From positions 1 to 5,188 of the forward strand of contig CABVEG010000151.1 in assembly GCA_902497185.1 (NCBI GenBank): 5,188 nucleotides of DNA, in the 5' to 3' direction. The stretch's first letter is position 1, and each line of letters opens with the position of its first letter. The notes below the pieces were generated by a model. The model made no database searches, had not been told where the DNA came from, and saw only the letters and a list, made by a program, of their open reading frames with translations. The stretch comes from an uncultured Eubacteriales bacterium (GTDB taxonomy: Bacteria > Bacillota > Clostridia > Lachnospirales > CAG-274). Below are positions 1-5,188 of the stretch, one piece after another. Both the position numbers and the translations under genes were made by a program.

Positions 1-54
1 GCCTTATTTACAGTATCCATAGATATGGTAATCTCCCCACTTTCTTCATATTGG
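1..54. repeat. Left arm of a long inverted repeat (partner 350-403)
   Basis: Base i pairs with base 404-i throughout: bases 1-54 are the reverse complement of 350-403 at 53 of 54 positions. The only difference is at base 22 (G) against 382 (T), which would be a G-U wobble in RNA. The match stops sharply at base 55 on the inner side and reaches the window edge on the outer side, so its full length is unknown. The partner lies inside the coding sequence of the first gene, so this arm looks like a misplaced inverted copy of coding DNA. A fold-back chimera or assembly artefact at a contig end is the simplest reading; a real inverted duplication is the alternative. Confidence 0.95.
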
Positions 55-734
55 AGAGAGAAATTAAAATTGAAGAAGAAAATATTAATGTATATCCCTT
101 AAAAACTATGGTAAGTGAGCTTATTAAGTTAAATGAAAATGATTGGGCATTGTATGCCTTTTCAAGAGAACCACTTGAAGGAAAAATTTCTCTTGAGGAT
201 AAGCTGCAGTTTGCTTATCTTGCCAGAGTATGCGGTGCTAATGAGGCTAACTATATGGGAAATCATAATATTACAAAGTGTGCTGAAAATATGGGCTTTA
301 TCATAAGAACACCAAACCTGCCTAACGGAGGTGCTAATGTAACATTTGCCCAATATGAAGAAAGTGGGGAGATTACCATATTTATGGATACTGTAAATAA
401 GGCAAAGCCTGTTATTGAAGAATTAGGCAGCTTACTTGGAAATGTTGATATTTATAATGTACTTCTTCTTCACGAATTGTTTCACGGTATTGAGCAGAAA
501 AAGGCTGATACTATTTATACTAAGACTAAGAAAATTGAACTTTGGAGAAAGCCTTTTTCAAATCTTTCAAGAATAAGCTGTTTAAGTGAAATTGCTGCAA
601 TGAGTTTTGCTAAAACTGTACTTAACTTAAATTATAATCCTTACATTTTTGACGTAATCCTTATGTATTTGTACAATAAAGAAGCAGCTGCAATGCTTTT
701 TGAAGAAATTATGGAAATTAAGGAGGCAGCATAA
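51..734 (+). CDS. Uncharacterised protein with HExxH motif; 5' end unreliable, probably truncated
   Basis: I do not recognise a named family. The 227-residue reading shows HELFH at residues 141-145 and a conserved-looking CLSEIAAMSFAK stretch with Glu180, 35 residues later. That layout (HExxH plus a downstream Glu) fits a gluzincin-type zinc metallopeptidase fold, but no activity is proven. No signal peptide or clear transmembrane segment is seen, so it is probably cytoplasmic. The TTG at 51 has no ribosome binding site and lies inside the inverted copy of this gene's own coding sequence (1-54). The frame stays open to the left edge. The next in-frame ATG (108) also lacks a ribosome binding site. 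The true N-terminus is thus probably upstream of a breakpoint near base 54, or was an ATG lost there. The stop codon overlaps the next start by one base, so it is translationally coupled to the DUF386 gene and, by context, linked to hexuronate use. Confidence 0.7.
   Translation: MEREIKIEEENINVYPLKTMVSELIKLNENDWALYAFSREPLEGKISLEDKLQFAYLARVCGANEANYMGNHNITKCAENMGFIIRTPNLPNGGANVTFAQYEESGEITIFMDTVNKAKPVIEELGSLLGNVDIYNVLLLHELFHGIEQKKADTIYTKTKKIELWRKPFSNLSRISCLSEIAAMSFAKTVLNLNYNPYIFDVILMYLYNKEAAAMLFEEIMEIKEAA
350..403. repeat. Right arm of the long inverted repeat (partner 1-54)
   Basis: This is the coding-side copy of the repeat, within codons of the HExxH-protein gene just upstream of its motif. 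It reads smoothly in frame (residues around TIFMDTVNKAK), so it is probably the original and the copy at 1-54 the derived one. If the base seen at 22 is carried back, the Phe codon at 381-383 becomes a Ser codon. The two copies therefore differ by a non-synonymous change, from sequencing error, strain variation or divergence. A spacer of 295 bases separates the arms. Confidence 0.95.
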
Positions 735-1189
735 TGTTAACAACAACTTTAAATTTAGCGGATAAATATAATTATTTAGAGGATAAGTTTCAGAAGGCTT
801 TTGAGTTTTTAAGAAATACAGATTTGGAAAATCTTCCTGTAGGAAGAACTGAAATTTCAGGTGATGATATATTTGCAAATGTTCAGGAGTATATTACAAT
901 GCCTGCAAACATTTGTAAATATGAAGCTCATGATAAATACTTTGATATTCAGTATGTAGTAAAGGGTATGGAGCAGTTTGGATATGTTTCAAGAGATGGT
1001 CTTGAAATTGATACACCTTATGATGAGGTAAATGACCTTATTTTTTATAAAGACCCTGAACATGGTGGAAGTGTATTATTAAATGAGGGAGATTTTGCCA
1101 TTGTACCTCCGGAGGATGCCCACAAACCAAGATGTATTGAAAAAGAGCCTTGTGCAGTAAGAAAAATTGTAGTAAAAGTGAAACTATAG
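734..1189 (+). CDS. YhcH/YjgK/YiaL (DUF386, TabA-like) family protein
   Basis: The 151 residues match the usual length and layout of this cupin-like beta-sandwich family. Diagnostic stretches are EAHDKYFDIQYV (Glu64, His66, Asp71, Gln73) and the C-terminal FAIVPPEDAHKPRC with His130. These conserved polar residues line the pocket where family members bind a metal or sugar. Known relatives include E. coli TabA, YiaL, the EbgC subunit and YhcH/NanQ, the last linked to sialic acid anomer conversion. Next to mannonate dehydratase, a role on a hexuronate or aldonate intermediate (mutarotase or similar) is a reasonable inference, not shown. The ATG start is firm: AGGAGG at 721-726 lies 7 bases upstream, and the start overlaps the previous stop (TAATG). 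The stop overlaps the ribosome binding site of uxuA. The protein is cytoplasmic and intact. Confidence 0.93.
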   Translation: MLTTTLNLADKYNYLEDKFQKAFEFLRNTDLENLPVGRTEISGDDIFANVQEYITMPANICKYEAHDKYFDIQYVVKGMEQFGYVSRDGLEIDTPYDEVNDLIFYKDPEHGGSVLLNEGDFAIVPPEDAHKPRCIEKEPCAVRKIVVKVKL

Positions 1190-1201
1190 GAGGTTGTTAA
1201 T

Positions 1202-2275
1202 ATGAAAATTACTTTCAGATGGTATGGAGAGGGAAATGACAGTGTTTCATTAAAGCAAATTAGACAAATTCCTAATTGTACAGGTCTAATGGGTGTGTTG
1301 GACTATAAAGCGGCAGGAGAGGTTTGGACTGAAGATGAAATTGCTGACTATGTTAAGCACGTTAATGATGAAGGACTTGAAGTAGAGGTTATTGAAAGTG
1401 TTAATGTACACGAAGATATAAAAATGGGATTGCCTACAAGGGATAGGTATATTGAAAATTATATTACAACTATAAAAAATCTTGCTAAATATGGTGTTAA
1501 GGTAATTGTATATAATTTTATGCCTGTTTTTGACTGGTTAAGAACTGACCTTGCTCACCCTGTAGGTGACGGATCTACTGCTCTTTATTATAATGATGAG
1601 GAGCTTAAGGGAATGACGCCTCAAAAGCTTGTGGAAGACACAATTAACAACTGCAATGGCTTTACACTTCCGGGCTGGGAGCCTGATAGACTTGGCGAGC
1701 TTGAAAAAACGCTTGAAATTTACAAGGATATTGATGAAAACAAACTTAGAGAAAATTATAAGTATTTCCTTGAAAAGGTTATTCCTGTATGTGAAGAGGT
1801 TGGCGTAAAAATGGCGGTTCATCCTGATGACCCTGCATGGCCATTATTTGGACTTCCAAGAATTGCTCATTCTCAGGCAGATTTTGATAAGATTGTGGAA
1901 ATGGTTGATTCTCCTGCAAACAGTCTTTGCCTTTGTACAGGTTCATTAGGCTCATCGCCTGATAACAATATTCCTGAAATAATAAGGCATTTTGGTGAAA
2001 AGGACAGAATTGCCTGTGCTCATGTCAGAAATGTTAAATATTTAGGCGAAAAGTGTTTCAGAGAGGCATCTCATCTTTCAAAGGACGGCAATCTTGATAT
2101 GTTTGAAATTATGAAGTCAATATTTGAAACCTGCCCTGATATTTATATTCGACCTGACCATGGCAGAATGATATGGGATGAAAAGGCAAGACCGGGATAT
2201 GGTTTGTATGACAGAGCCTTAGGCATAACTTATATTAATGGTCTTTGGGAAGCATTGGAGAAAATAGGCAAATAG
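1202..2275 (+). CDS. uxuA: Mannonate dehydratase
   Basis: This cytoplasmic TIM-barrel enzyme (EC 4.2.1.8) removes water from D-mannonate to give 2-keto-3-deoxy-D-gluconate, a late step of D-glucuronate breakdown. The N-terminus MKITFRWYGEGNDSVSL and the GLMGVLDY stretch are typical. The metal (Mn/Fe) site is visible: His207 (AVHPDDP), Cys245 (CLCTGSLGS), His274 (CAHVRNV) and Asp319 (RPDHGR). Their spacing of 38, 29 and 45 residues is close to that recalled for the Streptococcus suis enzyme. Tyr333 in RPGYGLYDRALG is the likely catalytic tyrosine. At 357 residues it is full length. AGGAGG at 1188-1193 overlaps the upstream stop and sits 8 bases before the ATG, so it is cotranscribed with the DUF386 gene. 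A terminator follows 41 bases after the stop, so uxuA ends the operon. The usual partners (uxuB, kdgK, kdgA) are not in this window. Confidence 0.97.
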   Translation: MKITFRWYGEGNDSVSLKQIRQIPNCTGLMGVLDYKAAGEVWTEDEIADYVKHVNDEGLEVEVIESVNVHEDIKMGLPTRDRYIENYITTIKNLAKYGVKVIVYNFMPVFDWLRTDLAHPVGDGSTALYYNDEELKGMTPQKLVEDTINNCNGFTLPGWEPDRLGELEKTLEIYKDIDENKLRENYKYFLEKVIPVCEEVGVKMAVHPDDPAWPLFGLPRIAHSQADFDKIVEMVDSPANSLCLCTGSLGSSPDNNIPEIIRHFGEKDRIACAHVRNVKYLGEKCFREASHLSKDGNLDMFEIMKSIFETCPDIYIRPDHGRMIWDEKARPGYGLYDRALGITYINGLWEALEKIGK

Positions 2276-2316
2276 TAAATTTAGTTATTCCTTCTTTTTT
2301 ATTTATATGTTAATTT

Positions 2317-2350
2317 TGAAAACAGCTGCCAATAAAGGTAGCTGTTTTCA
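2317..2350 (+). terminator. Rho-independent terminator after uxuA
   Basis: A 14-bp stem pairs 2317-2330 with 2337-2350 around a 6-base AATAAA loop. It has one G-U pair (2328/2339) and no mismatch. The lower stem is A-rich on the 5' side and TTTT on the 3' side, followed by CATTT, so it could also terminate transcription from the other strand. It separates the uxuA operon from the HAD gene. The 41 bases between the uxuA stop and the stem hold a T-run but no other feature I can support. Confidence 0.88.
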
Positions 2351-2358
2351 TTTGAAAA

Positions 2359-2367
2359 TGTTATAAT
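2359..2367 (+). promoter_or_regulatory. Possible extended -10 promoter for the HAD gene
   Basis: TGTTATAAT matches an extended -10 element exactly (TG-N-TATAAT) and lies just after the terminator, where a new promoter is expected. No good -35 is present at 16-18 bp upstream. Transcription would begin near 2374, leaving a leader of only about 12 bases that starts at the ribosome binding site. This is unusually short, so the assignment is tentative. Confidence 0.4.
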
Positions 2368-2373
2368 TGATAT

Positions 2374-2380
2374 GAGGTGA
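2374..2380 (+). promoter_or_regulatory. Ribosome binding site deciding the HAD start
   Basis: GAGGTGA is a 7-base perfect match to the 16S anti-Shine-Dalgarno region and ends 5 bases before the ATG at 2386. The upstream in-frame GTG at 2377 is part of this site and so cannot also be the start. Confidence 0.85.
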
Positions 2381-2385
2381 AAATT

Positions 2386-3048
2386 ATGATTAATGGTGTT
2401 ATATTTGATATGGATGGCTTAATGTTTGATACAGAAAGACTTTCTACAGAGGGTTGGCTTAAATGCAGCGAAACTCTTGGAATAAATTTAGACTATGATT
2501 TTATAAACAGTTTTAAAGGTACATCAAGAGAATATAGTCGTAATCTTTTTAAGGAAAGATTTGGTGATAATTTTGATTATGAAAACGCAAGAAAAATAAG
2601 GACTAAGTATATAAATGATTTTATAAAGCAAAATGGTATACCTGTTAAAAGAGGACTTTACAAACTTTTGGAATTTTTGAGGGAAAATAAAATTTACTGT
2701 GCCGTAGCAACCTCAACTAAGAAGGAGCTTGCAGAAAAATATTTTGAAATGACAGATGTAAAGAAATATTTTTCCGCCTTTGTATATGGTGATATGGTGG
2801 AAAAAAGTAAGCCTGCGCCTGACATATTTTTAAAGGCAGCAGATATGTTGGGTGTTAATATTTGTGACTGTTTGGTTTTAGAGGATAGTCCGGCAGGTAT
2901 AAATGCAGGCTATAATGCAGGAGCTGATGTTATAGCTGTTCCTGATATGATTCCCTTGGATTATGAAGTTTTAAATAAAGTTAAATTTTGCGTTGGCAGT
3001 TTAGAGATAGTAATAAATATAATTAAAAACAGTTTTGTTTGCAGTTAA
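2386..3048 (+). CDS. HAD-superfamily hydrolase, beta-phosphoglucomutase-like phosphatase
   Basis: The 220 residues (from ATG 2386) have all four HAD motifs. Motif I is FDMDGLMFDTE with nucleophile Asp8 and acid/base Asp10; motif II is Thr109 in AVATSTKK; motif III is Lys142 in KSKPAPDIF; motif IV is Glu166-Asp167 in VLEDSPAGINAG. A helical cap (about residues 15-85) sits between motifs I and II, as in subfamily I enzymes such as beta-phosphoglucomutase and sugar-phosphate phosphatases. It is a cytoplasmic Mg-dependent enzyme acting on a small phosphorylated metabolite, probably a sugar phosphate. The exact substrate, and whether it is a mutase or a phosphatase, cannot be told. The GTG at 2377 is rejected as start because it lies in the ribosome binding site, and MINGVIFDMDG is the usual family N-terminus. 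It follows the uxuA terminator, so it starts a new unit, and lies 51 bases before the regulator gene. Confidence 0.93.
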   Translation: MINGVIFDMDGLMFDTERLSTEGWLKCSETLGINLDYDFINSFKGTSREYSRNLFKERFGDNFDYENARKIRTKYINDFIKQNGIPVKRGLYKLLEFLRENKIYCAVATSTKKELAEKYFEMTDVKKYFSAFVYGDMVEKSKPAPDIFLKAADMLGVNICDCLVLEDSPAGINAGYNAGADVIAVPDMIPLDYEVLNKVKFCVGSLEIVINIIKNSFVCS

Positions 3049-3084
3049 AATATAGCTTTATGCTTTGCTGTTTAATTTTTTGAT

Positions 3085-3094
3085 AAGGGTGTGA
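3085..3094 (+). promoter_or_regulatory. Ribosome binding site deciding the PucR-type start
   Basis: AAGGGTGTGA matches 8 of 10 bases of the ideal AAGGAGGTGA and ends 5 bases before the ATG at 3100. For the GTG at 3091 the AAGGG core would be only one base away, which is too close. The ATG is therefore the better start. Confidence 0.65.
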
Positions 3095-3099
3095 TATAT

Positions 3100-4275
3100 A
3101 TGGCTGTTTTGTTAAGCAGTATCTACAACAGATTAAAATATGAAGATGGTCAGCAAATTAAGCTGATAGCAGGAGAAAAGGGCATTAATAATGTAGTAAA
3201 GTGGGTACACATTGTTGAAATAAATGAACTTACATCATTTTTGGAGGGAAACGAGCTTATATTTATAACAGGTATGGCAATTAAAAATGAAATTGATTTA
3301 ATTGAGCTTGTAAAAAAGATATTTGAAACTAAAGCCAGCGGATTGGTTATAAATATTGGTCCTTACATAGAGAAGATACCTGACAGTGTAATTGAATTTT
3401 GCAATAAAAGAGATTTTCCTCTTTTTGAAGTACCATGGCAGGTATATTTAGGAAAAACAATGAAAATTTGTGCAGAAGAAATAAACCGTGCGGAACAAAG
3501 AGATTTGGAAATTTCGGCAGCTATACAAAATGCAATATTTAATTATGATAACCATAATTTATATGTGCCTATTTTGGAAAAGTATGGATTTCTGCAGGAT
3601 TTTCATTATTGTGTTGCTTTAATTACCTATATAAGTGAATCAGATAAAGATATTAGCAAATTTGTAAAGGATATTTGTTCAAATATTGAAAACAGTCTTA
3701 CATTTTATTCGGTATATGCAAAGGCTTTTCCTATGGGTAACAACATAGTGGTGCTTTTTATTAATCAGACGGACAGCAATATATATGAAATATCAGAGAA
3801 TATAAAACAAAGATTTTTTGTTTATAATCGTGACGATATTAAGGTGTATATGGGCATAGGAAGAAATACTAAAAGCGTGAGATGTATATATAAATCTTAT
3901 AATATTGCTCATAAAGTTATGGAGCTCCAAAAGAAGAAATACAGAAGTAATGAAATTATGTCCTATAGAAATATGGGCTTTTCAAAAATATTTTTAGCAA
4001 TGGACGATAATGAAATTATGAGGGAGTATTATAGTGATGTTTTGGAACCGCTGGTGCAGTATGATAATCTTAACAACACAGGCTTTACTGAATTTTTGAG
4101 TATATATTTTGAGTGTGGCTCTTCCGTTAAGGAAACTGCCGATAAACTTTATCTTCATAGAAACAGTGTAAATTATAAACTTAGCAAAATACAGGATATA
4201 CTTGGCTGTGACCTGTCAGATTTTAATGTAAAGACAGAATTGCTGATTGCTTTAAAGCTTAAGGAAATATTATAA
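3100..4275 (+). CDS. PucR-family transcriptional regulator
   Basis: The 391-residue protein has the three-part layout of the PucR/CdaR family. The N-terminal PucR domain (about residues 5-125) shows IAGEKGINNVVKWVHIVE (23-40) and EGNELIFITGMA, the sensing region. A middle CdaR/GGDEF-like domain spans about 160-290. The C-terminal helix-turn-helix (HTH_30, about 330-390) has ETADKLYLHRNSVNYKLSKI, with His353-Arg354-Asn355. Family members are cytoplasmic DNA-binding regulators, often activators, of nearby catabolic genes (purines, amines, sugar acids, amino acids); the effector is unknown here. It lies 51 bases after the HAD gene with no convincing terminator or promoter between them, so the two may be cotranscribed. 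The next gene is a class III aminotransferase behind a repeat-rich promoter, its likely target. Start ATG 3100 is preferred over GTG 3091 on ribosome-site spacing. Confidence 0.94.
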   Translation: MAVLLSSIYNRLKYEDGQQIKLIAGEKGINNVVKWVHIVEINELTSFLEGNELIFITGMAIKNEIDLIELVKKIFETKASGLVINIGPYIEKIPDSVIEFCNKRDFPLFEVPWQVYLGKTMKICAEEINRAEQRDLEISAAIQNAIFNYDNHNLYVPILEKYGFLQDFHYCVALITYISESDKDISKFVKDICSNIENSLTFYSVYAKAFPMGNNIVVLFINQTDSNIYEISENIKQRFFVYNRDDIKVYMGIGRNTKSVRCIYKSYNIAHKVMELQKKKYRSNEIMSYRNMGFSKIFLAMDDNEIMREYYSDVLEPLVQYDNLNNTGFTEFLSIYFECGSSVKETADKLYLHRNSVNYKLSKIQDILGCDLSDFNVKTELLIALKLKEIL

Positions 4276-4285
4276 CAATATTTGT

Positions 4286-4301
4286 TTGTGCATCTGCACA
4301 A
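4286..4301. promoter_or_regulatory. Candidate operator palindrome TTGTGCA-TC-TGCACAA
   Basis: This is a perfect 7+7 bp inverted repeat with a 2-base spacer, unusually GC-containing for this intergenic region. Its centre lies about 64 bases upstream of the predicted transcription start, a position typical of activator sites. No T-run follows, so it is not a terminator in itself. The neighbouring PucR-type protein is the natural candidate to bind here (inference). Confidence 0.6.
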
Positions 4302-4337
4302 TAAACTTTGTGGTTTAGCCTATTGTTTATTGTTTTT
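4298..4337 (+). terminator. Probable terminator after the PucR-type gene
   Basis: ACAATAAAC (4298-4306) pairs with GTTTATTGT (4325-4333) in a 9-bp stem with an 18-base loop, followed by TTTT; the T-run is 4333-4337. The stem is AT-rich and the loop long, so it would be a weak terminator. It overlaps the promoter for the next gene, which makes it alternatively a DNA-level control site. Confidence 0.45.
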
Positions 4338-4356
4338 AATATTTGTATAATAGGCT
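4317..4356. promoter_or_regulatory. Inverted repeat overlapping both promoter boxes
   Basis: AGCCTATT (4317-4324) and AATAGGCT (4349-4356) are exact reverse complements. The arms extend by a G-U and an A-T pair to 4326 and 4347. The left arm covers the start of the -35 box and the right arm covers most of the -10 box, so a dimeric regulator bound here would directly affect polymerase binding. Confidence 0.55.
4323..4351 (+). promoter_or_regulatory. Vegetative (sigma-A type) promoter for the aminotransferase gene
   Basis: A perfect TATAAT -10 box at 4346-4351 follows, with ideal 17-bp spacing, the -35-like TTGTTT at 4323-4328 (TTG conserved, rest poor). The start of transcription is expected near 4358, giving a leader of about 59 bases. 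The weak -35 with a perfect -10 fits an activator-dependent promoter. Confidence 0.72.
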
Positions 4357-4416
4357 CAGTTAAACAAATATACAACTATTTCAAAAAATAAATAATAGCA
4401 ACAGGAGGTTATAAAT

Positions 4417-5188
4417 ATGTCAAAATTAAGTGGAGAAGAAGTTAAAGCAATGCACCAAAAATATGTAATGCAGTCATGGGCTAAATCAGGTTCACCTGCA
4501 ATACCCGTTGAAAAGGCAGAAGGTATATATTTTTGGGATTACGATGGCAAGAAATATGCCGATATGTCATCTCTTTTGGTTTGTTCCAATTTGGGACATC
4601 AGAACAAGGCTATTGTAAATGCAATCAAGGAGCAGGCTGATAAAATGTGCTTTATGGCTCCGGCATATGCATCTGAACCTAAGTCAATTCTTGCTAAAAA
4701 GCTTTGTGAGGTAGCAGGTGAGGATACATATAAAAGAGTATTTTTTACTAACGGCGGTGCAGAATCAAATGAAAATGCAATTAAAATGGCAAGAATGGTA
4801 ACAGGTAGAAGTAAGATATTCAGCTGCTACAGAAGTTACCACGGAGCAACCTTAGGTGCATCAAATGCCTCAGGTGATTGGAGAAGATTTGCTGCTGAAA
4901 TAGGCGGTGCAAACGGATTTGTAAAGTTTATGAATCCTCATATGTATCAGGACGGATATACAAGAGGTGTAGACGATAAGGAATGTACTGAAAAGTATCT
5001 TGCAGAACTTGAAAGACAGCTCCATTATGAGGGTACTGATAATGTTGCCGCAATACTTATGGAAAGCATTGTTGGTGCAAATGGTGTCATTATTCCTCCT
5101 GACGGATATATGGAAGGTGTAAGAGCTATTTGTGATAAGTATGGTATACTTATGATTTGTGATGAGGTTATGGCAGGCTTTGGCAGAA
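4417..5188 (+). CDS. Class III PLP-dependent aminotransferase (omega-amino acid:pyruvate type), 3' partial
   Basis: The first 257 residues are present; the gene runs off the right edge without a stop (family length is about 440-460). The N-terminus (VMQSWAKSG, VEKAEGIYFWDYDGKKYADMSS, residues 17-53) and LGHQNKAIVNAIKEQ are typical of fold-type I class III enzymes. PLP-binding elements are visible: NGGAESNENAIKMAR with Gly114-Ala115-Glu116 for the phosphate, Tyr141-His142-Gly143 stacking on the cofactor ring, and Asp249 in CDEVMAGFGR holding the pyridine nitrogen. The catalytic lysine lies beyond the window. Closest remembered relatives are taurine- or beta-alanine-pyruvate aminotransferases, often named only aspartate aminotransferase family; the amino donor cannot be fixed. 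The start is firm, with AGGAGG at 4403-4408 spaced 8 bases. It is a cytoplasmic enzyme, probably controlled by the PucR-type regulator upstream. Confidence 0.93.
   Translation, partial: MSKLSGEEVKAMHQKYVMQSWAKSGSPAIPVEKAEGIYFWDYDGKKYADMSSLLVCSNLGHQNKAIVNAIKEQADKMCFMAPAYASEPKSILAKKLCEVAGEDTYKRVFFTNGGAESNENAIKMARMVTGRSKIFSCYRSYHGATLGASNASGDWRRFAAEIGGANGFVKFMNPHMYQDGYTRGVDDKECTEKYLAELERQLHYEGTDNVAAILMESIVGANGVIIPPDGYMEGVRAICDKYGILMICDEVMAGFGR

Larger units (their letters stand above)
4278..4371. repeat. 10-bp inverted repeat bracketing the control region
   Basis: ATATTTGTTT (4278-4287) is the exact reverse complement of AAACAAATAT (4362-4371). The arms enclose the palindrome, the terminator and the promoter before the aminotransferase gene. 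AT-rich repeats of this size can arise by chance in such DNA, but the placement at both ends of the control region fits paired regulator sites and possible DNA looping. Confidence 0.6.

Noticed and set aside
162..353. Open frame on the minus strand inside the first gene
   Set aside because: It is short, antisense to the longer coding frame, and without start signals or recognisable domains.
627..878. Open frame on the minus strand across the junction of the first two genes
   Set aside because: It lies opposite two well-supported coding genes, has no ribosome binding site, and its Leu/Phe/Tyr-rich translation looks like an antisense shadow.
1538..1822. Open frame on the minus strand inside uxuA
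   Set aside because: It is fully antisense to the strongly conserved mannonate dehydratase, and its low-complexity Lys/Ile/Phe-rich composition resembles no protein family.
2352..2367. TTGAAA (2352-2357) as a -35 box for the TATAAT at 2362
   Set aside because: The spacing is only 4 bases, so the two cannot form one promoter.
2377..2385. GTG 2377 as start of the HAD protein
   Set aside because: The codon is part of the GAGGTGA ribosome binding site, and family proteins begin at the following ATG.
3022..3081. Possible terminator between the HAD and regulator genes (AAACAG / CTGTTT then a T-run)
   Set aside because: The stem is only about 6 bp with a loop of about 35 bases and starts inside the coding sequence; this is too weak to support.
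4276..4416. Riboswitch in front of the aminotransferase
   Set aside because: The leader from the predicted start is only about 59 bases, and no recognised aptamer core is visible; the repeats fit DNA operators better.

Overview
The window is AT-rich, all its genes lie on the + strand, and strong AGGAGG-type ribosome binding sites sit 5-8 bases before the starts. Together with AGA/ATA-rich codon use and gene families typical of gut or anaerobic Clostridia, this suggests a low-GC Firmicute of class Clostridia. Genus and species cannot be read from the sequence.

Region 1 (1-2275) is a tight three-gene operon end. It holds an unrecognised HExxH protein whose 5' end is disturbed, a YhcH/YjgK/YiaL (DUF386) cupin-like protein, and UxuA mannonate dehydratase. 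The first two genes overlap by one base and the last two are 12 bases apart. UxuA makes 2-keto-3-deoxy-D-gluconate from D-mannonate in hexuronate (glucuronate) breakdown. The DUF386 protein may handle sugar anomers in the same pathway. A clear Rho-independent terminator at 2317-2350 ends the unit. The partner genes uxuB, uxaC, kdgK and kdgA are not in view.

Region 2 (2352-4275) holds a HAD-superfamily phosphatase of the beta-phosphoglucomutase-like type, then a PucR-type transcriptional regulator. For both genes an internal ATG next to a better ribosome binding site is preferred over the upstream GTG.

Region 3 (4276-5188) is a 141-base regulatory gap with nested inverted repeats, a probable terminator and a good promoter. 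It is followed by a class III PLP-dependent aminotransferase that runs off the right edge. The regulator probably controls this gene.

The most striking structural observation is at the left edge: bases 1-54 are a near-perfect inverted copy (53 of 54) of bases 350-403 inside the first gene. This may be a fold-back or assembly chimera, or a genuine inverted duplication. Either way the true start of the first gene is lost or uncertain. The rest looks like ordinary catabolic genes with a compact, potentially interesting control region. I found no tRNA, rRNA, CRISPR array, insertion sequence or defence system.
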